Positions 1 through 9,931 of a stretch of 64,000 nt of DNA are shown in pieces. Both the position numbers and the translations under genes were made by a program. Source of the DNA: Novosphingobium sp. (GTDB taxonomy: Bacteria; Pseudomonadota; Alphaproteobacteria; Sphingomonadales; Sphingomonadaceae); NCBI GenBank assembly GCA_024236215.1, contig JACKKX010000002.1, forward strand, positions 715,420 through 779,419. Reading direction: 5' to 3'. The number at the start of each line of letters is the position of its first letter. The stretch's first letter is position 1. The notes beneath the pieces were generated by a model. The model was given only the letters and a program-made list of their open reading frames with translations. It was not told where the DNA came from and did no database searches.

Positions 1-1
1 G

Positions 2-895
2 TACAACGGCGGCGGGGCCGGGGTGCCGTTCCTGACCAAACCGCTCGCCCGGCCGATGCTGATGGTCGATCTGCTGCGTCACACCTCGGGGCTGACCTAT
101 TCGTTCCAGAACCGCTCCAACATCGATCTGGCGATGCGCGAGAAGAAGATGGAGAACTGGCACAGCAATCTCGATCTCGATGAATTCGTTGCCGCGCTGG
201 GCAAGCTGCCGCTGGAATTCTCGCCGGGCGAGGCGTGGAACTATTCGGTTTCGACCGACGTGCTCGGTGCGGTGGTGCAGCGCGTTTCGGGCCAGCCGCT
301 ATACGAATTCTTCCATGACCGGATCTTCGTGCCGCTGGGCATGCACGATACCTTCTTTGCCGTGCCCGAGGGCAAGATCGACCGCCTTACCGATTGCTTC
401 ACCATGGCGCCGGGCAAGGGCCGGGTGATCTACGATCGCGGCGCGGAAAGCGCCTGGAGCCGGATGCCGCGCCAGCTTTCGGGCGGGGGCGGGCTGGTTT
501 CGACCGCGCTTGACTATCACCGCTTCTGCACCATGCTGCTGAACGGCGGCGAGCTGGACGGCGCGCGGATCGTTTCGCGCAAGACGATCGAGCTGATGAC
601 GCTCAACCACCTGCCGGATAACGGCGATCTTGCTTCGTGGTCGAAATCTCTGTTCAGCGAGGCGACCAATGCCGGGGTCGGTTTCGGGCTGGGCTTTGCG
701 GTCAACATCGATCCGGCGGCCAACCTGATCCCAGGGTCGGTGGGCGAATATTACTGGGGCGGCCTGTTCTCTACCGCGTTCTTCGTAGATCCGGTGGAGC
801 AGGTGCACATGGTGTTCATGACCCAGCTCAGCCCGTCGAGCACCTGGCCGGTCAGGCGCGAGCTCAAGACCCTGATCTATTCGGCGCTGCTGTGA
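2..895 (+). CDS. Serine hydrolase, beta-lactamase family (5'-partial)
   Basis: C-terminal part of a class C beta-lactamase/esterase-fold serine hydrolase; the frame is open from the first bases, so the gene begins upstream of the window. Visible family signatures are LLRHTSGL, the second-motif tyrosine in WNYSVSTDVLGAVVQRVSG, the GGGGLVSTALDY segment and a C-terminal WGGLFSTAFFVDP stretch that takes the place of the KTG/HxG motif. The SxxK nucleophile motif would lie upstream and cannot be checked. The stop overlaps the next start (ATGA at 893-898), so this is translationally coupled to the thioesterase gene. Substrate is unknown; the neighbours suggest ester or lactone hydrolysis in a catabolic route. 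Confidence 0.85.
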   Translation, partial: YNGGGAGVPFLTKPLARPMLMVDLLRHTSGLTYSFQNRSNIDLAMREKKMENWHSNLDLDEFVAALGKLPLEFSPGEAWNYSVSTDVLGAVVQRVSGQPLYEFFHDRIFVPLGMHDTFFAVPEGKIDRLTDCFTMAPGKGRVIYDRGAESAWSRMPRQLSGGGGLVSTALDYHRFCTMLLNGGELDGARIVSRKTIELMTLNHLPDNGDLASWSKSLFSEATNAGVGFGLGFAVNIDPAANLIPGSVGEYYWGGLFSTAFFVDPVEQVHMVFMTQLSPSSTWPVRRELKTLIYSALL

Positions 896-1314
896 TGAAG
901 GGCGACAATCTTTACGAGACGATGGGGCTGGTGCGCATCGCCGAGATGAGCGCGGACAAGGGCGCGGTGCTCGAATATGAAGCCCGACCCGAGCAGTGCC
1001 ATTCGGGCGGGGTGGTGCAGGGAGGCTTCGTTACCGGTTGGATCGATGCGGCAATGGCCCACGCCGCCATGGCGGTGGCGGGCAAGGATGTTGTGCCGAT
1101 GACGCTGGAGCTCAAGGTCAGCTTCCTTGCCCCGGTCCGCCCTGGACGGGTACTGGCCGAAGGCTGGGCGGTGAGACACGGCCGCAAGACCTGCTTTTAC
1201 GAAGGGGCGCTCAAGGACGGGGCGGGCAACCTGCTCGCCAAGGCCAGCTGCACCATGCTGCTGGCCGATCGCGCCAAGGTTGAAGCGGCCTCGGCCACGG
1301 CGTTGGGGGGATGA
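895..1314 (+). CDS. PaaI-like hotdog thioesterase
   Basis: A 139-residue single-domain hotdog-fold protein of the PaaI thioesterase group, which hydrolyses acyl- or aryl-CoA thioesters. The core motif HSGGVVQGGFVTGWIDAAM starts near residue 36; the histidine, glycine pair and aspartate match the family active-site helix. It is followed by the typical SFLAPVRPGRVLAEG strand and a C-terminal strand. The start ATG at 895 overlaps the upstream stop, and its own stop overlaps the ATG of the epoxide hydrolase (1311), so three genes are tightly coupled. A longer reading of the frame from upstream is excluded because it would run through the hydrolase gene. Confidence 0.85.
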   Translation: MKGDNLYETMGLVRIAEMSADKGAVLEYEARPEQCHSGGVVQGGFVTGWIDAAMAHAAMAVAGKDVVPMTLELKVSFLAPVRPGRVLAEGWAVRHGRKTCFYEGALKDGAGNLLAKASCTMLLADRAKVEAASATALGG

Positions 1315-2441
1315 CCGTGGAAGCGATCCGGCCCTTCACCCTGGCAGTGCCCCAGACGCAGCTTGACGATCTCAAGGCCCGGATTGCCCTGACCCGCTGG
1401 CCGGAGCGGGAGACCGTATCCGATTGGTCGCAGGGCGCGCCGCTGACTGCAGTGCAGGATCTGGTGACCTATTGGGGTGAGGGCTATGACTGGCGCCGGT
1501 GCGAGGCGCGGCTCAACGCGCTGGGCCAGTTCAAGACTGAAATTCAGGGTCTCGAAATCCATTTTCTTCACGTGCGCTCGCCGCGCGCCGATGCGCTGCC
1601 GCTGGTCATCACCCACGGCTGGCCGGGATCGGTGGTTGAATTCCTCGGGGTTATCGATGCTTTGACCAATCCGCCCAAGGGTGAGCTGGCATTCGATGTG
1701 GTCGCGCCCTCACTGCCGGGGTTCGGTTTTTCGGGCAAGCCGGTGGAAACCGGATGGGGTGTGCCCCGAATCGCCTTCGCCTGGGCCGAGCTGATGGGGC
1801 GGCTGGGCTATTCGCGCTGGGTAGCGCAGGGCGGGGACTGGGGCAGCGCGGTCACCACCGCGATCGGTGCGATCAGGCCTGCGGGATGCCAGGGTATCCA
1901 CCTCAACATGCCGATCGGGCGCCCCTTGACCGAAGATCTGGAAAACCCAGCCCCGGACGAGGCGCGGGCGCTCAAGGCGCTGCAATTCTATCAGGATTGG
2001 GATTCGGGCTATTCCAAGCAGCAAAGCACCCGCCCGCAGAGTCTGGGTTATGGGCTGGTCGATAGTCCGGCGGGGCTGGCGGGGTGGATTCTTGAGAAGA
2101 TCCGGGCCTGGACCGACAATTCCGGCTCGCCCTACGATGCGCTCAGCCGCGATGCGGTGCTGGATAACCTGATGCTCTACTGGCTTCCGGGCACCGGGGC
2201 ATCTTCGGCGCGGCTCTATTGGGAAAGCTTCAACAGCTTTGCCCCGGTGGAGATCGATCTGCCCGTGGCGGTCAGCGCCTTTCCGAAGGAGATCCTTCCC
2301 ACCCCGCGCAAATGGGCCGAGCGCAGTTTCCGCAACCTCGTCCACTGGGGTGAGATGGACCGGGGCGGGCACTTCGCAGCCTGGGAGCAGCCCGAAGCCT
2401 TCGTGCGCGAGCTGCGGAGCGCTTTTGCGAAGATGATCTGA
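1311..2441 (+). CDS. Epoxide hydrolase, EHN-type alpha/beta hydrolase
   Basis: A 376-residue juvenile-hormone/microsomal-type epoxide hydrolase: N-terminal EHN lid-like domain (about residues 4-110) followed by an alpha/beta hydrolase core. The oxyanion motif HGWPGS is at 102-107, the nucleophile elbow GGDWG at 174-178 (Asp176), and the catalytic histidine lies in GGHFAAWEQPEAF about 20 residues from the C-terminus. A lid tyrosine occurs in the YWLPGTG segment. This residue set is that of epoxide hydrolases rather than esterases, because the nucleophile is Asp. It ends the coupled hydrolase-thioesterase cluster. Confidence 0.9.
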   Translation: MTVEAIRPFTLAVPQTQLDDLKARIALTRWPERETVSDWSQGAPLTAVQDLVTYWGEGYDWRRCEARLNALGQFKTEIQGLEIHFLHVRSPRADALPLVITHGWPGSVVEFLGVIDALTNPPKGELAFDVVAPSLPGFGFSGKPVETGWGVPRIAFAWAELMGRLGYSRWVAQGGDWGSAVTTAIGAIRPAGCQGIHLNMPIGRPLTEDLENPAPDEARALKALQFYQDWDSGYSKQQSTRPQSLGYGLVDSPAGLAGWILEKIRAWTDNSGSPYDALSRDAVLDNLMLYWLPGTGASSARLYWESFNSFAPVEIDLPVAVSAFPKEILPTPRKWAERSFRNLVHWGEMDRGGHFAAWEQPEAFVRELRSAFAKMI

Positions 2442-2497
2442 CCAACCCCTTGCCCTCCTTTCGCCACCCGCTAAGCCTTGGGGCAAAGGGGAGGGAC

Positions 2498-3883
2498 ATG
2501 AACGACCAGATTCCAGCCGAGGATATCGCTACCGGTGCCTATGGCGCTCCCGCGCTTAGCAAATCGCTGGAGAACCGGCACATCTCGATGATCGCGATAG
2601 GCGGGATTATCGGCGCGGGGTTGTTCGTAGGTTCTTCGACCACGATCAGCCAGGTTGGCCCGGCGGCAGTGGTTTCCTATGGCGTGGCGGGGCTCATCAT
2701 CATGCTGGTGATGCGGATGATCTCGGAAATGGCCGCCGCGCTCAGCGGAGTGCAGGCGTTTCCCGATTTCGCTCGCGCCGGGATCGGCCACTGGGCCGGG
2801 TTCCTTTCGGGCTGGCTCTATTGGTATTTCTGGGTGGTGGTGGTCGCGATCGAGGCGATCGCGGGTGCCAAGATTCTCAGCCATTGGTACCCGCAGTTTG
2901 CCACCTGGGAGATCGGGGTAGGGCTGATGGCGCTTCTCACCGCAGTCAACCTGATGTCGACCCGTTCCTACGGCGAGTTCGAGTTCTGGTTTTCGCTGAC
3001 CAAGGTGGTGGCAATCGTGGTGTTCATCGCGGTGGCGGGCGCCTGGGCCACAGGCATGACCAGCCCGGAGGGATCGACCTTCGGCAACCTTACCGCGCAC
3101 GGCGGCTTTGCGCCCAACGGCTGGGGCGGGGTGATGGCGGCGGTCGCATCGACCATCTTCGCGCTGTGCGGGGCGGAGATTTCGACCATCGCCGCGGCCG
3201 AAAGCGCCGAACCGGCGAGGGCGGTGGCGCGGCTTTCGGTATCGGTGACGGTCCGGATCGTGGTGTTCTACATCCTCTCGCTGCTGATGATCGTGGCCGT
3301 GGTGCCCTGGCAGCAGATCGTCCCGGGCTATTCGCCCTTTGCCACCACTCTGGCGGCGATGCAGGTGCCGGGCGGTGAAACGATCATGAACCTGGTGGTT
3401 CTGGTGGCGGTGCTTTCGTGCCTCAATTCGGGTCTTTATGTGACCAGCCGCACGCTGTTCAACCTCGCAGGTCATGGCGATGCGCCGCAGTGGCTGGTGG
3501 CGGTTAACCGGCGGCAGGTGCCGGCGCGCGCGATCCTGGTTGCCAGCCTGTTTTCATATGGCGCGCTGGCGGCGGAGCGACTCTCGCCCGACAAGGTGTT
3601 CAGCTTCCTGCTCAATTCCTCGGGGGTGACGATGCTGCTGCTCTACCTGATGGTGGCCGCAGCGCAGCTGCGCCTACGGGCGCGTTTTGCGGCCGAGGGA
3701 CGGCAACTGCAGCTCAGGATGTGGTTCCACCCGTTCGGCACGCTGTTTGCCGTTGCGGCGATGCTGTCGGTGATCCTGTTCATGGCCGCGACGCCCGATC
3801 TCGCCAGCCAGTTCTGGATGAGCCTGGCGGTGGCGACGGCATTCCTGCTGGGGTTCGGGGCTATGAAGGCTGCGCGGGGCTGA
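2498..3883 (+). CDS. APC-family amino acid permease
   Basis: A roughly 461-residue integral membrane protein with about twelve hydrophobic segments, of the AAT branch of the amino acid-polyamine-organocation family (GabP/AroP-like). The N-terminal signature IGGIIGAGLFVGSS in the first membrane segment and the ESAEPARAVARL loop are characteristic. The ATG at 2498 is preferred over an upstream in-frame start because GGGGAGGGAC immediately precedes it. It probably imports an amino acid or gamma-aminobutyrate-like substrate; the exact substrate cannot be read from sequence. Same direction as the preceding hydrolases, 56 bases apart. Confidence 0.88.
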   Translation: MNDQIPAEDIATGAYGAPALSKSLENRHISMIAIGGIIGAGLFVGSSTTISQVGPAAVVSYGVAGLIIMLVMRMISEMAAALSGVQAFPDFARAGIGHWAGFLSGWLYWYFWVVVVAIEAIAGAKILSHWYPQFATWEIGVGLMALLTAVNLMSTRSYGEFEFWFSLTKVVAIVVFIAVAGAWATGMTSPEGSTFGNLTAHGGFAPNGWGGVMAAVASTIFALCGAEISTIAAAESAEPARAVARLSVSVTVRIVVFYILSLLMIVAVVPWQQIVPGYSPFATTLAAMQVPGGETIMNLVVLVAVLSCLNSGLYVTSRTLFNLAGHGDAPQWLVAVNRRQVPARAILVASLFSYGALAAERLSPDKVFSFLLNSSGVTMLLLYLMVAAAQLRLRARFAAEGRQLQLRMWFHPFGTLFAVAAMLSVILFMAATPDLASQFWMSLAVATAFLLGFGAMKAARG

Positions 3884-3885
3884 CG

Positions 3886-4482
3886 CTAGTCGAGCGCCCG
3901 ACGTTCTTCCCGGCTGAGGCGATAGGGAGCCACGATCGGCGCAAGCGTATCGTGATCGAACAGCGGGCATCGGCGCCTGTCGCCCGAGAGAGTATCTTTC
4001 GCCGCCCGTTTGAGGAAACCCCAGGTCAGGCCCATGAAGGTCAATTCGTGCAACCCGCCCGTGTCACCCAAGGCTTCGCGCAAAAACAGATGGCCTTTCG
4101 GTGGTCCAAGCACCGCATTTACTTGATCGGGGTTACAGGCGCTGAGATGCGTGGTGACAAAGGGCACGCGCCCATTTGCCCAGGTGTTGAACAGCGGCGA
4201 GCGACAACAGGCCGCGTACCAGCGCATCAGCGGCTTGTCGGTCAGGTGCAGGGTGGCGAGATGGTCCAGGCCGGAGGCGATCCGCAAACGTGCGCAGCGC
4301 GACTGGTAGAGCTCGGTCCCGCCATTTCGGTCGAGTACCCGCTCGGAATGCCCGAGATAGCGGGTCAGGGCGCGGCAGTCGGTGCAATGGCAGACAACAT
4401 GATCGCCGTCTGCCGGGCTGGCTTCATTCACCACGCCGGTCACCGCGCCGCACTGGCAGGAAAAAGGAAGGTCGAACCCCAT
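3886..4482 (-). CDS. GFA/CENP-V-like zinc protein (DUF6151 type)
   Basis: A 198-residue protein with the zinc ligand pattern of the glutathione-dependent formaldehyde-activating (GFA) fold: a CQCGAV motif near residue 9, CHCTDCRAL near residue 31 and a later YAACC pair. The rest resembles the DUF6151 family of proteobacterial proteins. No catalytic role is established for this group; a thiol-dependent role is only inferred from the fold. It is convergent with the permease, whose stop ends two bases away, and tandem with ilvC but separated from it by 47 bases. Confidence 0.75.
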   Translation of the reverse strand: MGFDLPFSCQCGAVTGVVNEASPADGDHVVCHCTDCRALTRYLGHSERVLDRNGGTELYQSRCARLRIASGLDHLATLHLTDKPLMRWYAACCRSPLFNTWANGRVPFVTTHLSACNPDQVNAVLGPPKGHLFLREALGDTGGLHELTFMGLTWGFLKRAAKDTLSGDRRRCPLFDHDTLAPIVAPYRLSREERRALD

Positions 4483-4529
4483 GGCCCGACCTTACCCTTG
4501 TTCTTCGCTTTTGGAACCCTTGGCGGCGC

Positions 4530-5558
<1,029 letters not shown>

Positions 5559-5568
5559 TTACTTCATT

Positions 5569-5662
5569 CGTCATGCTGAACTCGTTTCAGCATCCATTGT
5601 GCCATGATCACCGACCAGTGCCTTGAGGCACGATGGACCCTGAAACAAGATCAGGGCGACGG
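5569..5662. repeat. Inverted pair of REP-like palindromic units
   Basis: Two copies of one ~35-base hairpin unit in opposite orientation between ilvN and ilvC. The first reads CGTCATGCTGAACTCGTTTC.. and ends CATTGTGCC (5569-5603). The second is its relative on the other strand (5627-5662), reading CCGTCGCCCTGATCTTGTTT.. and ending CATCGTGCC. Each folds through CTGAA/TTCAG-type arms. A third relative lies at 12576-12624. The arrangement resembles the BIME pairs formed by REP elements; a role in mRNA processing or termination between ilvN and ilvC is possible. Confidence 0.75.
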
Positions 5663-5681
5663 TGAAAGTGAAAATTCGAAT

Positions 5682-6200
5682 CTATGCCCCTGCAGCTCCG
5701 CGCATCATGCCGACCACCCCGGTGCGGCCCACCTCGACCAGCCCCAGCTCGCGCATCAGCGCGACGAAGCGGTCGATCTTCTCGGGCGCGCCGGTCAGCT
5801 CGAAGATGAAGCTGCTGGTGGTGGTGTCGATCACGCTGGCGCGGAACACATCGGCGAGGCGCAGGGCCTCGACCCGGGCGTCGCCGGTGCCCGCCACCTT
5901 GACCAGCGCCAGCTCCCGCTCGACGTGCGGGCCAGCCTCGGTCAGATCGATCACCCGATGAACCGGCACCAGCCGGTCGAGCTGGGCGTGGATCTGGTCG
6001 ATCACCGCAGGTGGTCCGTGGGTGACGATGGTGATCCGGCTGACCGAATGGTTCTCGGTGATGTCGGCCACGGTCAGGCTGTCGATGTTATAGCCGCGCG
6101 CGGTGAACAGCCCGGCGATCTTGGCCAGAATCCCGGCTTCGTTATCGACCGTGATGGTCAGGACATGGCGTTCTGACGCCTCTTGCTTGATCTTCATCAT
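5682..6200 (-). CDS. ilvN: Acetolactate synthase small subunit
   Basis: Regulatory subunit (172 residues) of acetohydroxyacid synthase; binds valine through an N-terminal ACT domain and activates IlvB. The ACT signature HVLTITVDNEAGILAKIAGL starts near residue 11, and the C-terminal domain includes FIFELTGAPEKIDRFVALM. The start is placed at the double ATG (6198-6200), 11 bases after the ilvB stop; a longer frame reading exists but overlaps ilvB and has no family similarity. Co-transcribed with ilvB. Confidence 0.95.
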   Translation of the reverse strand: MMKIKQEASERHVLTITVDNEAGILAKIAGLFTARGYNIDSLTVADITENHSVSRITIVTHGPPAVIDQIHAQLDRLVPVHRVIDLTEAGPHVERELALVKVAGTGDARVEALRLADVFRASVIDTTTSSFIFELTGAPEKIDRFVALMRELGLVEVGRTGVVGMMRGAAGA

Positions 6201-6211
6201 CACAGGTGTCC

Positions 6212-7954
6212 TCACACCAGCGCCTTGGCGGCATCGTCCATGGTGCCCGCCACCGCATCGCCGTAGAGGATCATCTCGGTATGCGCCGCGCCCGAGGGGA
6301 TCATCGGGAAGCAATTGGCCTCCTTGGCGACCAGGCAATCGACGAAGACCGGGCCGGGATGATCGATCATCGCCTGGATGCCCGCGTCTAGCTGGCTTTC
6401 GTTCTCGATGCGGATGCCCTTCCACCCGTAGGCTTCAGCCAGCTTCACGAAATCGGGCAGACTGTCGGAATAGCTTTCCGAATAGCGGCTTTCATAGGTC
6501 AGTTCCTGCCATTGGCGGACCATGCCCATCCATTCGTTGTTGAGTACGAAAACCTTGACCGGGAGGCGGAACTGGGTGGCAGTACCCATTTCCTGCACGT
6601 TCATCTGGATCGAGGCGTCGCCGGCGATGTCGATCACCAGGCGGCCCGGATTGCCCAGCTGCGCGCCAATCGCGGCGGGCAGGCCATAGCCCATCGTGCC
6701 CAGCCCGCCCGAGGTGAGCCAGCGGTTGGGGGCGAACTGCGGGAAATACTGCGCAGCCCACATCTGGTGCTGGCCGACTTCGGTGGCGATCACCGGGTCC
6801 TTGTCGCGGGTCAGCGCGAACAGACGTTCGATCGCCAGCTGCGGCATGATCGCCTGAGCATTTTTGGGGTAGGCCAGGCTGTTGCGCGCACGCCAGCCGT
6901 CGATCCGGGCCTTCCATTCGCTGAGATCCTGCGGCTTGCGGGTCCCCCAGGCCTCGATCAGCTGTTCCAGCACCTCGGCACAATCACCGATTATCGGCAG
7001 GTCGACCCGCACGGTCTTATTGATCGAGGCGCGGTCGATATCGACGTGGATCTTGGTGGAATGGGGCGAAAAGGCATCAAGCCGCCCGGTCACCCGGTCA
7101 TCGAAGCGCGCGCCCAGGCACAGGATCAAGTCGGCCCGGTTCATCGCCATGTTGGATTCGAAGGTGCCGTGCATGCCCAGCATGCCCAGCCAGTCCGGGT
7201 GATCGGCGGGAAAGGCGCCAAGACCCATCAGGGTCGAAGTGGTCGGCGCGCCGGTCAGTTCCTGGAGTCGGCGCAGCAGCGCGGCGGCATGGGGGCCGGA
7301 ATTGATGACACCGCCGCCAGTATAGAACACAGGGGCTTTGGCATTGGCGAGCAGCTCGATCGCGCGGGCAATGTCGCGGTCGGCCGCGCGGGTCTGCGGA
7401 TTGTAGCGCACCTCGCGCTGCGGAGCGGCTTCGCTCCACGCGGCGGACGCAATCTGCACATCCTTGGGAATGTCGATTACCACCGGGCCGGGGCGGCCGG
7501 TGGTGGCGATGCGAAACGCTTCCTCGACAATCCCCGCCAGTTCGGAAGGGTCCTTCACCAGATAGTTGTGCTTGGTGCAGTGGCGGGTGATGCCGACGGT
7601 ATCGGCTTCCTGAAAGGCATCCGATCCGATCAGCGCAGTGGGAACCTGGCCGGTAATCACCACCAGCGGGATCGAATCCAGAAAGGCATCGGCAATGCCG
7701 GTAACGGCATTGGTGGCGCCCGGTCCCGAGGTGACCAGCACCACGCCGGGCTTGCCGGTGGAGCGGGCATAGCCTTCCGCGGCATGGGCCGCGCCGGCCT
7801 CGTGCCGGACCAGGATGTGGCGGATCCGGGCATCGCCGAACAGGGCGTCATAGATCGGCAGGACCGCTCCGCCGGGATAGCCGAACACGAATTCGACCCC
7901 CTGCTTAACCAGGCTTTCGACCAGGATGCTTGCGCCGCTGCGCTCCTCGCTCAC
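6212..7954 (-). CDS. ilvB: Acetolactate synthase large subunit
   Basis: Catalytic subunit (580 residues) of acetohydroxyacid synthase, a thiamine-diphosphate and FAD enzyme that condenses two pyruvates, or pyruvate with 2-oxobutyrate. [16 protein letters not shown] is followed by the catalytic glutamate in [14 protein letters not shown] (Glu52). The ThDP/Mg motif runs from [15 protein letters not shown] to LNNEWMGMV. The start is a GTG at 7954; an in-frame stop lies just upstream, and GAAAGG sits about nine bases before it. First gene of ilvB-ilvN(-ilvC). A short reading frame overlaps this GTG. Confidence 0.97.
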   Translation of the reverse strand: MSEERSGASILVESLVKQGVEFVFGYPGGAVLPIYDALFGDARIRHILVRHEAGAAHAAEGYARSTGKPGVVLVTSGPGATNAVTGIADAFLDSIPLVVITGQVPTALIGSDAFQEADTVGITRHCTKHNYLVKDPSELAGIVEEAFRIATTGRPGPVVIDIPKDVQIASAAWSEAAPQREVRYNPQTRAADRDIARAIELLANAKAPVFYTGGGVINSGPHAAALLRRLQELTGAPTTSTLMGLGAFPADHPDWLGMLGMHGTFESNMAMNRADLILCLGARFDDRVTGRLDAFSPHSTKIHVDIDRASINKTVRVDLPIIGDCAEVLEQLIEAWGTRKPQDLSEWKARIDGWRARNSLAYPKNAQAIMPQLAIERLFALTRDKDPVIATEVGQHQMWAAQYFPQFAPNRWLTSGGLGTMGYGLPAAIGAQLGNPGRLVIDIAGDASIQMNVQEMGTATQFRLPVKVFVLNNEWMGMVRQWQELTYESRYSESYSDSLPDFVKLAEAYGWKGIRIENESQLDAGIQAMIDHPGPVFVDCLVAKEANCFPMIPSGAAHTEMILYGDAVAGTMDDAAKALV

Positions 7955-7999
7955 CGAACCAGACCTTTCATTTCATTGCGCGGGCCGCCTGAAAGGACC

Positions 8000-8027
8000 G
8001 ACCCGGCACAGTTGCCTGTGCCGGGTC
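8000..8027 (-). promoter_or_regulatory. Strong hairpin in the ilvB leader (possible attenuator)
   Basis: A perfect 11-base-pair stem (GACCCGGCACA with its complement, six-base loop) in the untranslated region before ilvB. A second smaller hairpin (AACCGC AAGA GCGGTT on the + strand, 8049-8064) lies nearer the promoter. There is no clear U-run after the large stem. Amino-acid biosynthesis leaders often attenuate transcription through such stems, but no ATG-started leader peptide rich in branched-chain codons is visible, so the regulatory role is inferred. Confidence 0.5.
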
Positions 8028-8074
8028 TCCCTCTCCAACTCGCGCAAGAACCGCAAGAGCGGTTGTGAGGTGCG

Positions 8075-8103
8075 CCTCTATTTGACGCAAAATATCATGT
8101 CAA
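8075..8103 (-). promoter_or_regulatory. Putative sigma-70 promoter of ilvB
   Basis: On the minus strand a consensus -35 TTGACA (8098-8103) is followed after 17 bases by TAGAGG (8075-8080). It begins just after the miaA stop and would give an ilvB leader of roughly 115 bases containing the hairpins described separately. Confidence 0.55.
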
Positions 8104-8106
8104 GCA

Positions 8107-9066
8107 TCAATCACGCAATAAAGATACAAATTGACTATCTACGTCGAAAGTTTTGCTCTCGACTCTAGGCCAATCGCGCGGCGGCTGGCGGCGGAACCAG
8201 GTGAATTGCCGCTTGGCATAGTTGCGGGTGGCCTGGGCACCGCGTCCGCGGGCCTGTTCCAGGGTCATCTCACCGCGCAGCATGGCAGCAAGTTCGGGCA
8301 CTCCGATCGCCCGCATGACAGGTAGCGCTGGATCGAGCTTGCGGGCGAGAAGCTGTCGCACCTCGTCGGTTGCGCCGCGTTCGAGCATCTGCGCGAAGCG
8401 CAGGTCGCAGCGCGCATAGAGCCAGTCGCGCGGAGGCAGCAGCACCAGCGGGTGCAGGGCTACTGCAGTGCCGATCCCGCCGGTCAGTTCGGCTTGCCAT
8501 GCCGCCAGCGGCTTGCCGGTGGAACGAACAACCTCGAGCGCGCGGGCGATCCGCGCCGCATCGTTGGGCGCAAGTGCAGCGGCTCGCGCGGGATCTTCGC
8601 GCGAGAGCGCGGAAAAGGCTTCGGCCGCCGGAAGCGCGCGCACTGCCTCGCGCACAGCCGGATCGATTGGCGGAACCGGGGCGATTCCCTCAAGCAAGGT
8701 GCGCAGGTACAGACCGGTGCCGCCAACCAGGATCGGCACTCTGCCCGCGCCGTGCACTTCGGCGATTACGCCGCGCGCGCGCTCGGCCCAGTCGGCTGCG
8801 GAACAGGCCTCGGCCCCGTCCCATTCCCCGAACAGCCGATGCGCCACACCCTGCATTTCATCGGGCGTGGGGCGGGCGGAAAGCACGGCAAGATCGGCAT
8901 AGACCTGCGCGCTGTCGGCATTGATGATCGTGGCCGGGCGTCCCTGCGCGATCAGCGCCAGTGCGAGGCGCACCGCCAGATCGCTCTTGCCGCTGGCGGT
9001 CGGCCCTGCGATGAGCGCCAGCGGCGGCGCCTGGCCGTCCGATTCAGGGGATTGCGACGTGCTCAT
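8107..9066 (-). CDS. miaA: tRNA dimethylallyltransferase
   Basis: About 319 residues; transfers a dimethylallyl group to N6 of A37 in tRNAs reading UNN codons, which aids reading of such codons. The P-loop GPTASGKS is at residues 21-28 from the chosen ATG, followed by [11 protein letters not shown] (substrate site), [15 protein letters not shown], and a C-terminal basic [13 protein letters not shown] segment that contacts tRNA. The start at 9066 gives the normal family length; an upstream start would extend deeper into serB. Its 5' end overlaps the divergent serB start by about eight bases. Confidence 0.94.
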   Translation of the reverse strand: MSTSQSPESDGQAPPLALIAGPTASGKSDLAVRLALALIAQGRPATIINADSAQVYADLAVLSARPTPDEMQGVAHRLFGEWDGAEACSAADWAERARGVIAEVHGAGRVPILVGGTGLYLRTLLEGIAPVPPIDPAVREAVRALPAAEAFSALSREDPARAAALAPNDAARIARALEVVRSTGKPLAAWQAELTGGIGTAVALHPLVLLPPRDWLYARCDLRFAQMLERGATDEVRQLLARKLDPALPVMRAIGVPELAAMLRGEMTLEQARGRGAQATRNYAKRQFTWFRRQPPRDWPRVESKTFDVDSQFVSLLRD

Positions 9067-9931
9067 TGCCCGGGTGATAGCACAGGCCGAAGCGCTGTCT
9101 GCCAATTGCGATGCAGCTGTCCACGCGCTTGAGACGGCGGGGCTGGCGGTGCGCGTGGCGGAACCGCTGCGCGGCGATGCGGGCGTACTGGAGATCGAGA
9201 CCGGGGCAGGGGATTCTGCGGTGTTACGCGCAGTGATCGATGCACACTTCCATCCGGCGGATCTGCTGGTCAGCGATCACCGTCCCACCGTGCCTTCGGT
9301 TTTCGTTTCGGACATGGATTCGACCATGATCGGGCAGGAATGCATCGACGAGCTGGCCGATTTTGCCGGGATCAAGGACCAGATCGCCGCGATCACCGAA
9401 CGCGCGATGCAGGGTGAGCTGGACTTTGCCGAGGCACTGACCGAACGGGTGCGGCTGCTGGGCGGGCTGGGCGAGGACGCGATTGTGCAATGCCTGGACG
9501 AGCGCATTCGTGACATGCCCGGAGCCGTCACCCTGGTCGCGACGCTGAAGGCACACGGTTGCCGCACCGTGCTGGTAACGGGCGGATTTCACCAGTTTGC
9601 CGATCCCGTGGCCGAGCGGCTGGGTTTCGAGCAGGTGGTGGGCAATCGGCTGGCGACGGCGCATGGTCGGCTGACCGGGGGTCTGGTGGGCGACATCGTT
9701 GACAGTTCGGTCAAGCAGCGGGTGCTGCGCGAGGAAATGGCGCGCCACGGCGGCACCAGTCTGGCTACCGGTGACGGCGCCAACGACATCCCGATGCTGG
9801 TCGCTGCGCATTATGGCCTGGCCTATCACGCCAAGCCCAAGGCACGCCTTGCCGCCAACGGCGCGATCGATCGCGGCGATCTGACCTCGGTGCTGCGCTT
9901 GCTGGGCGTGGCAGAAGGAGAGTGGGCCTAG
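9059..9931 (+). CDS. serB: Phosphoserine phosphatase
   Basis: HAD-family phosphatase (~290 residues) for the last step of serine biosynthesis. The nucleophile motif DMDST is at about residues 85-89, followed by [25 protein letters not shown] and [10 protein letters not shown] (Mg-binding acids). The N-terminal 80 residues form the ACT-like regulatory part typical of proteobacterial SerB. GTG at 9059 is favoured because AGGGG lies eight bases upstream and the length fits; upstream in-frame starts lie inside the antisense miaA. Divergent from miaA and ends overlapping the convergent membrane protein gene by four bases. Confidence 0.92.
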   Translation: MLIARVIAQAEALSANCDAAVHALETAGLAVRVAEPLRGDAGVLEIETGAGDSAVLRAVIDAHFHPADLLVSDHRPTVPSVFVSDMDSTMIGQECIDELADFAGIKDQIAAITERAMQGELDFAEALTERVRLLGGLGEDAIVQCLDERIRDMPGAVTLVATLKAHGCRTVLVTGGFHQFADPVAERLGFEQVVGNRLATAHGRLTGGLVGDIVDSSVKQRVLREEMARHGGTSLATGDGANDIPMLVAAHYGLAYHAKPKARLAANGAIDRGDLTSVLRLLGVAEGEWA

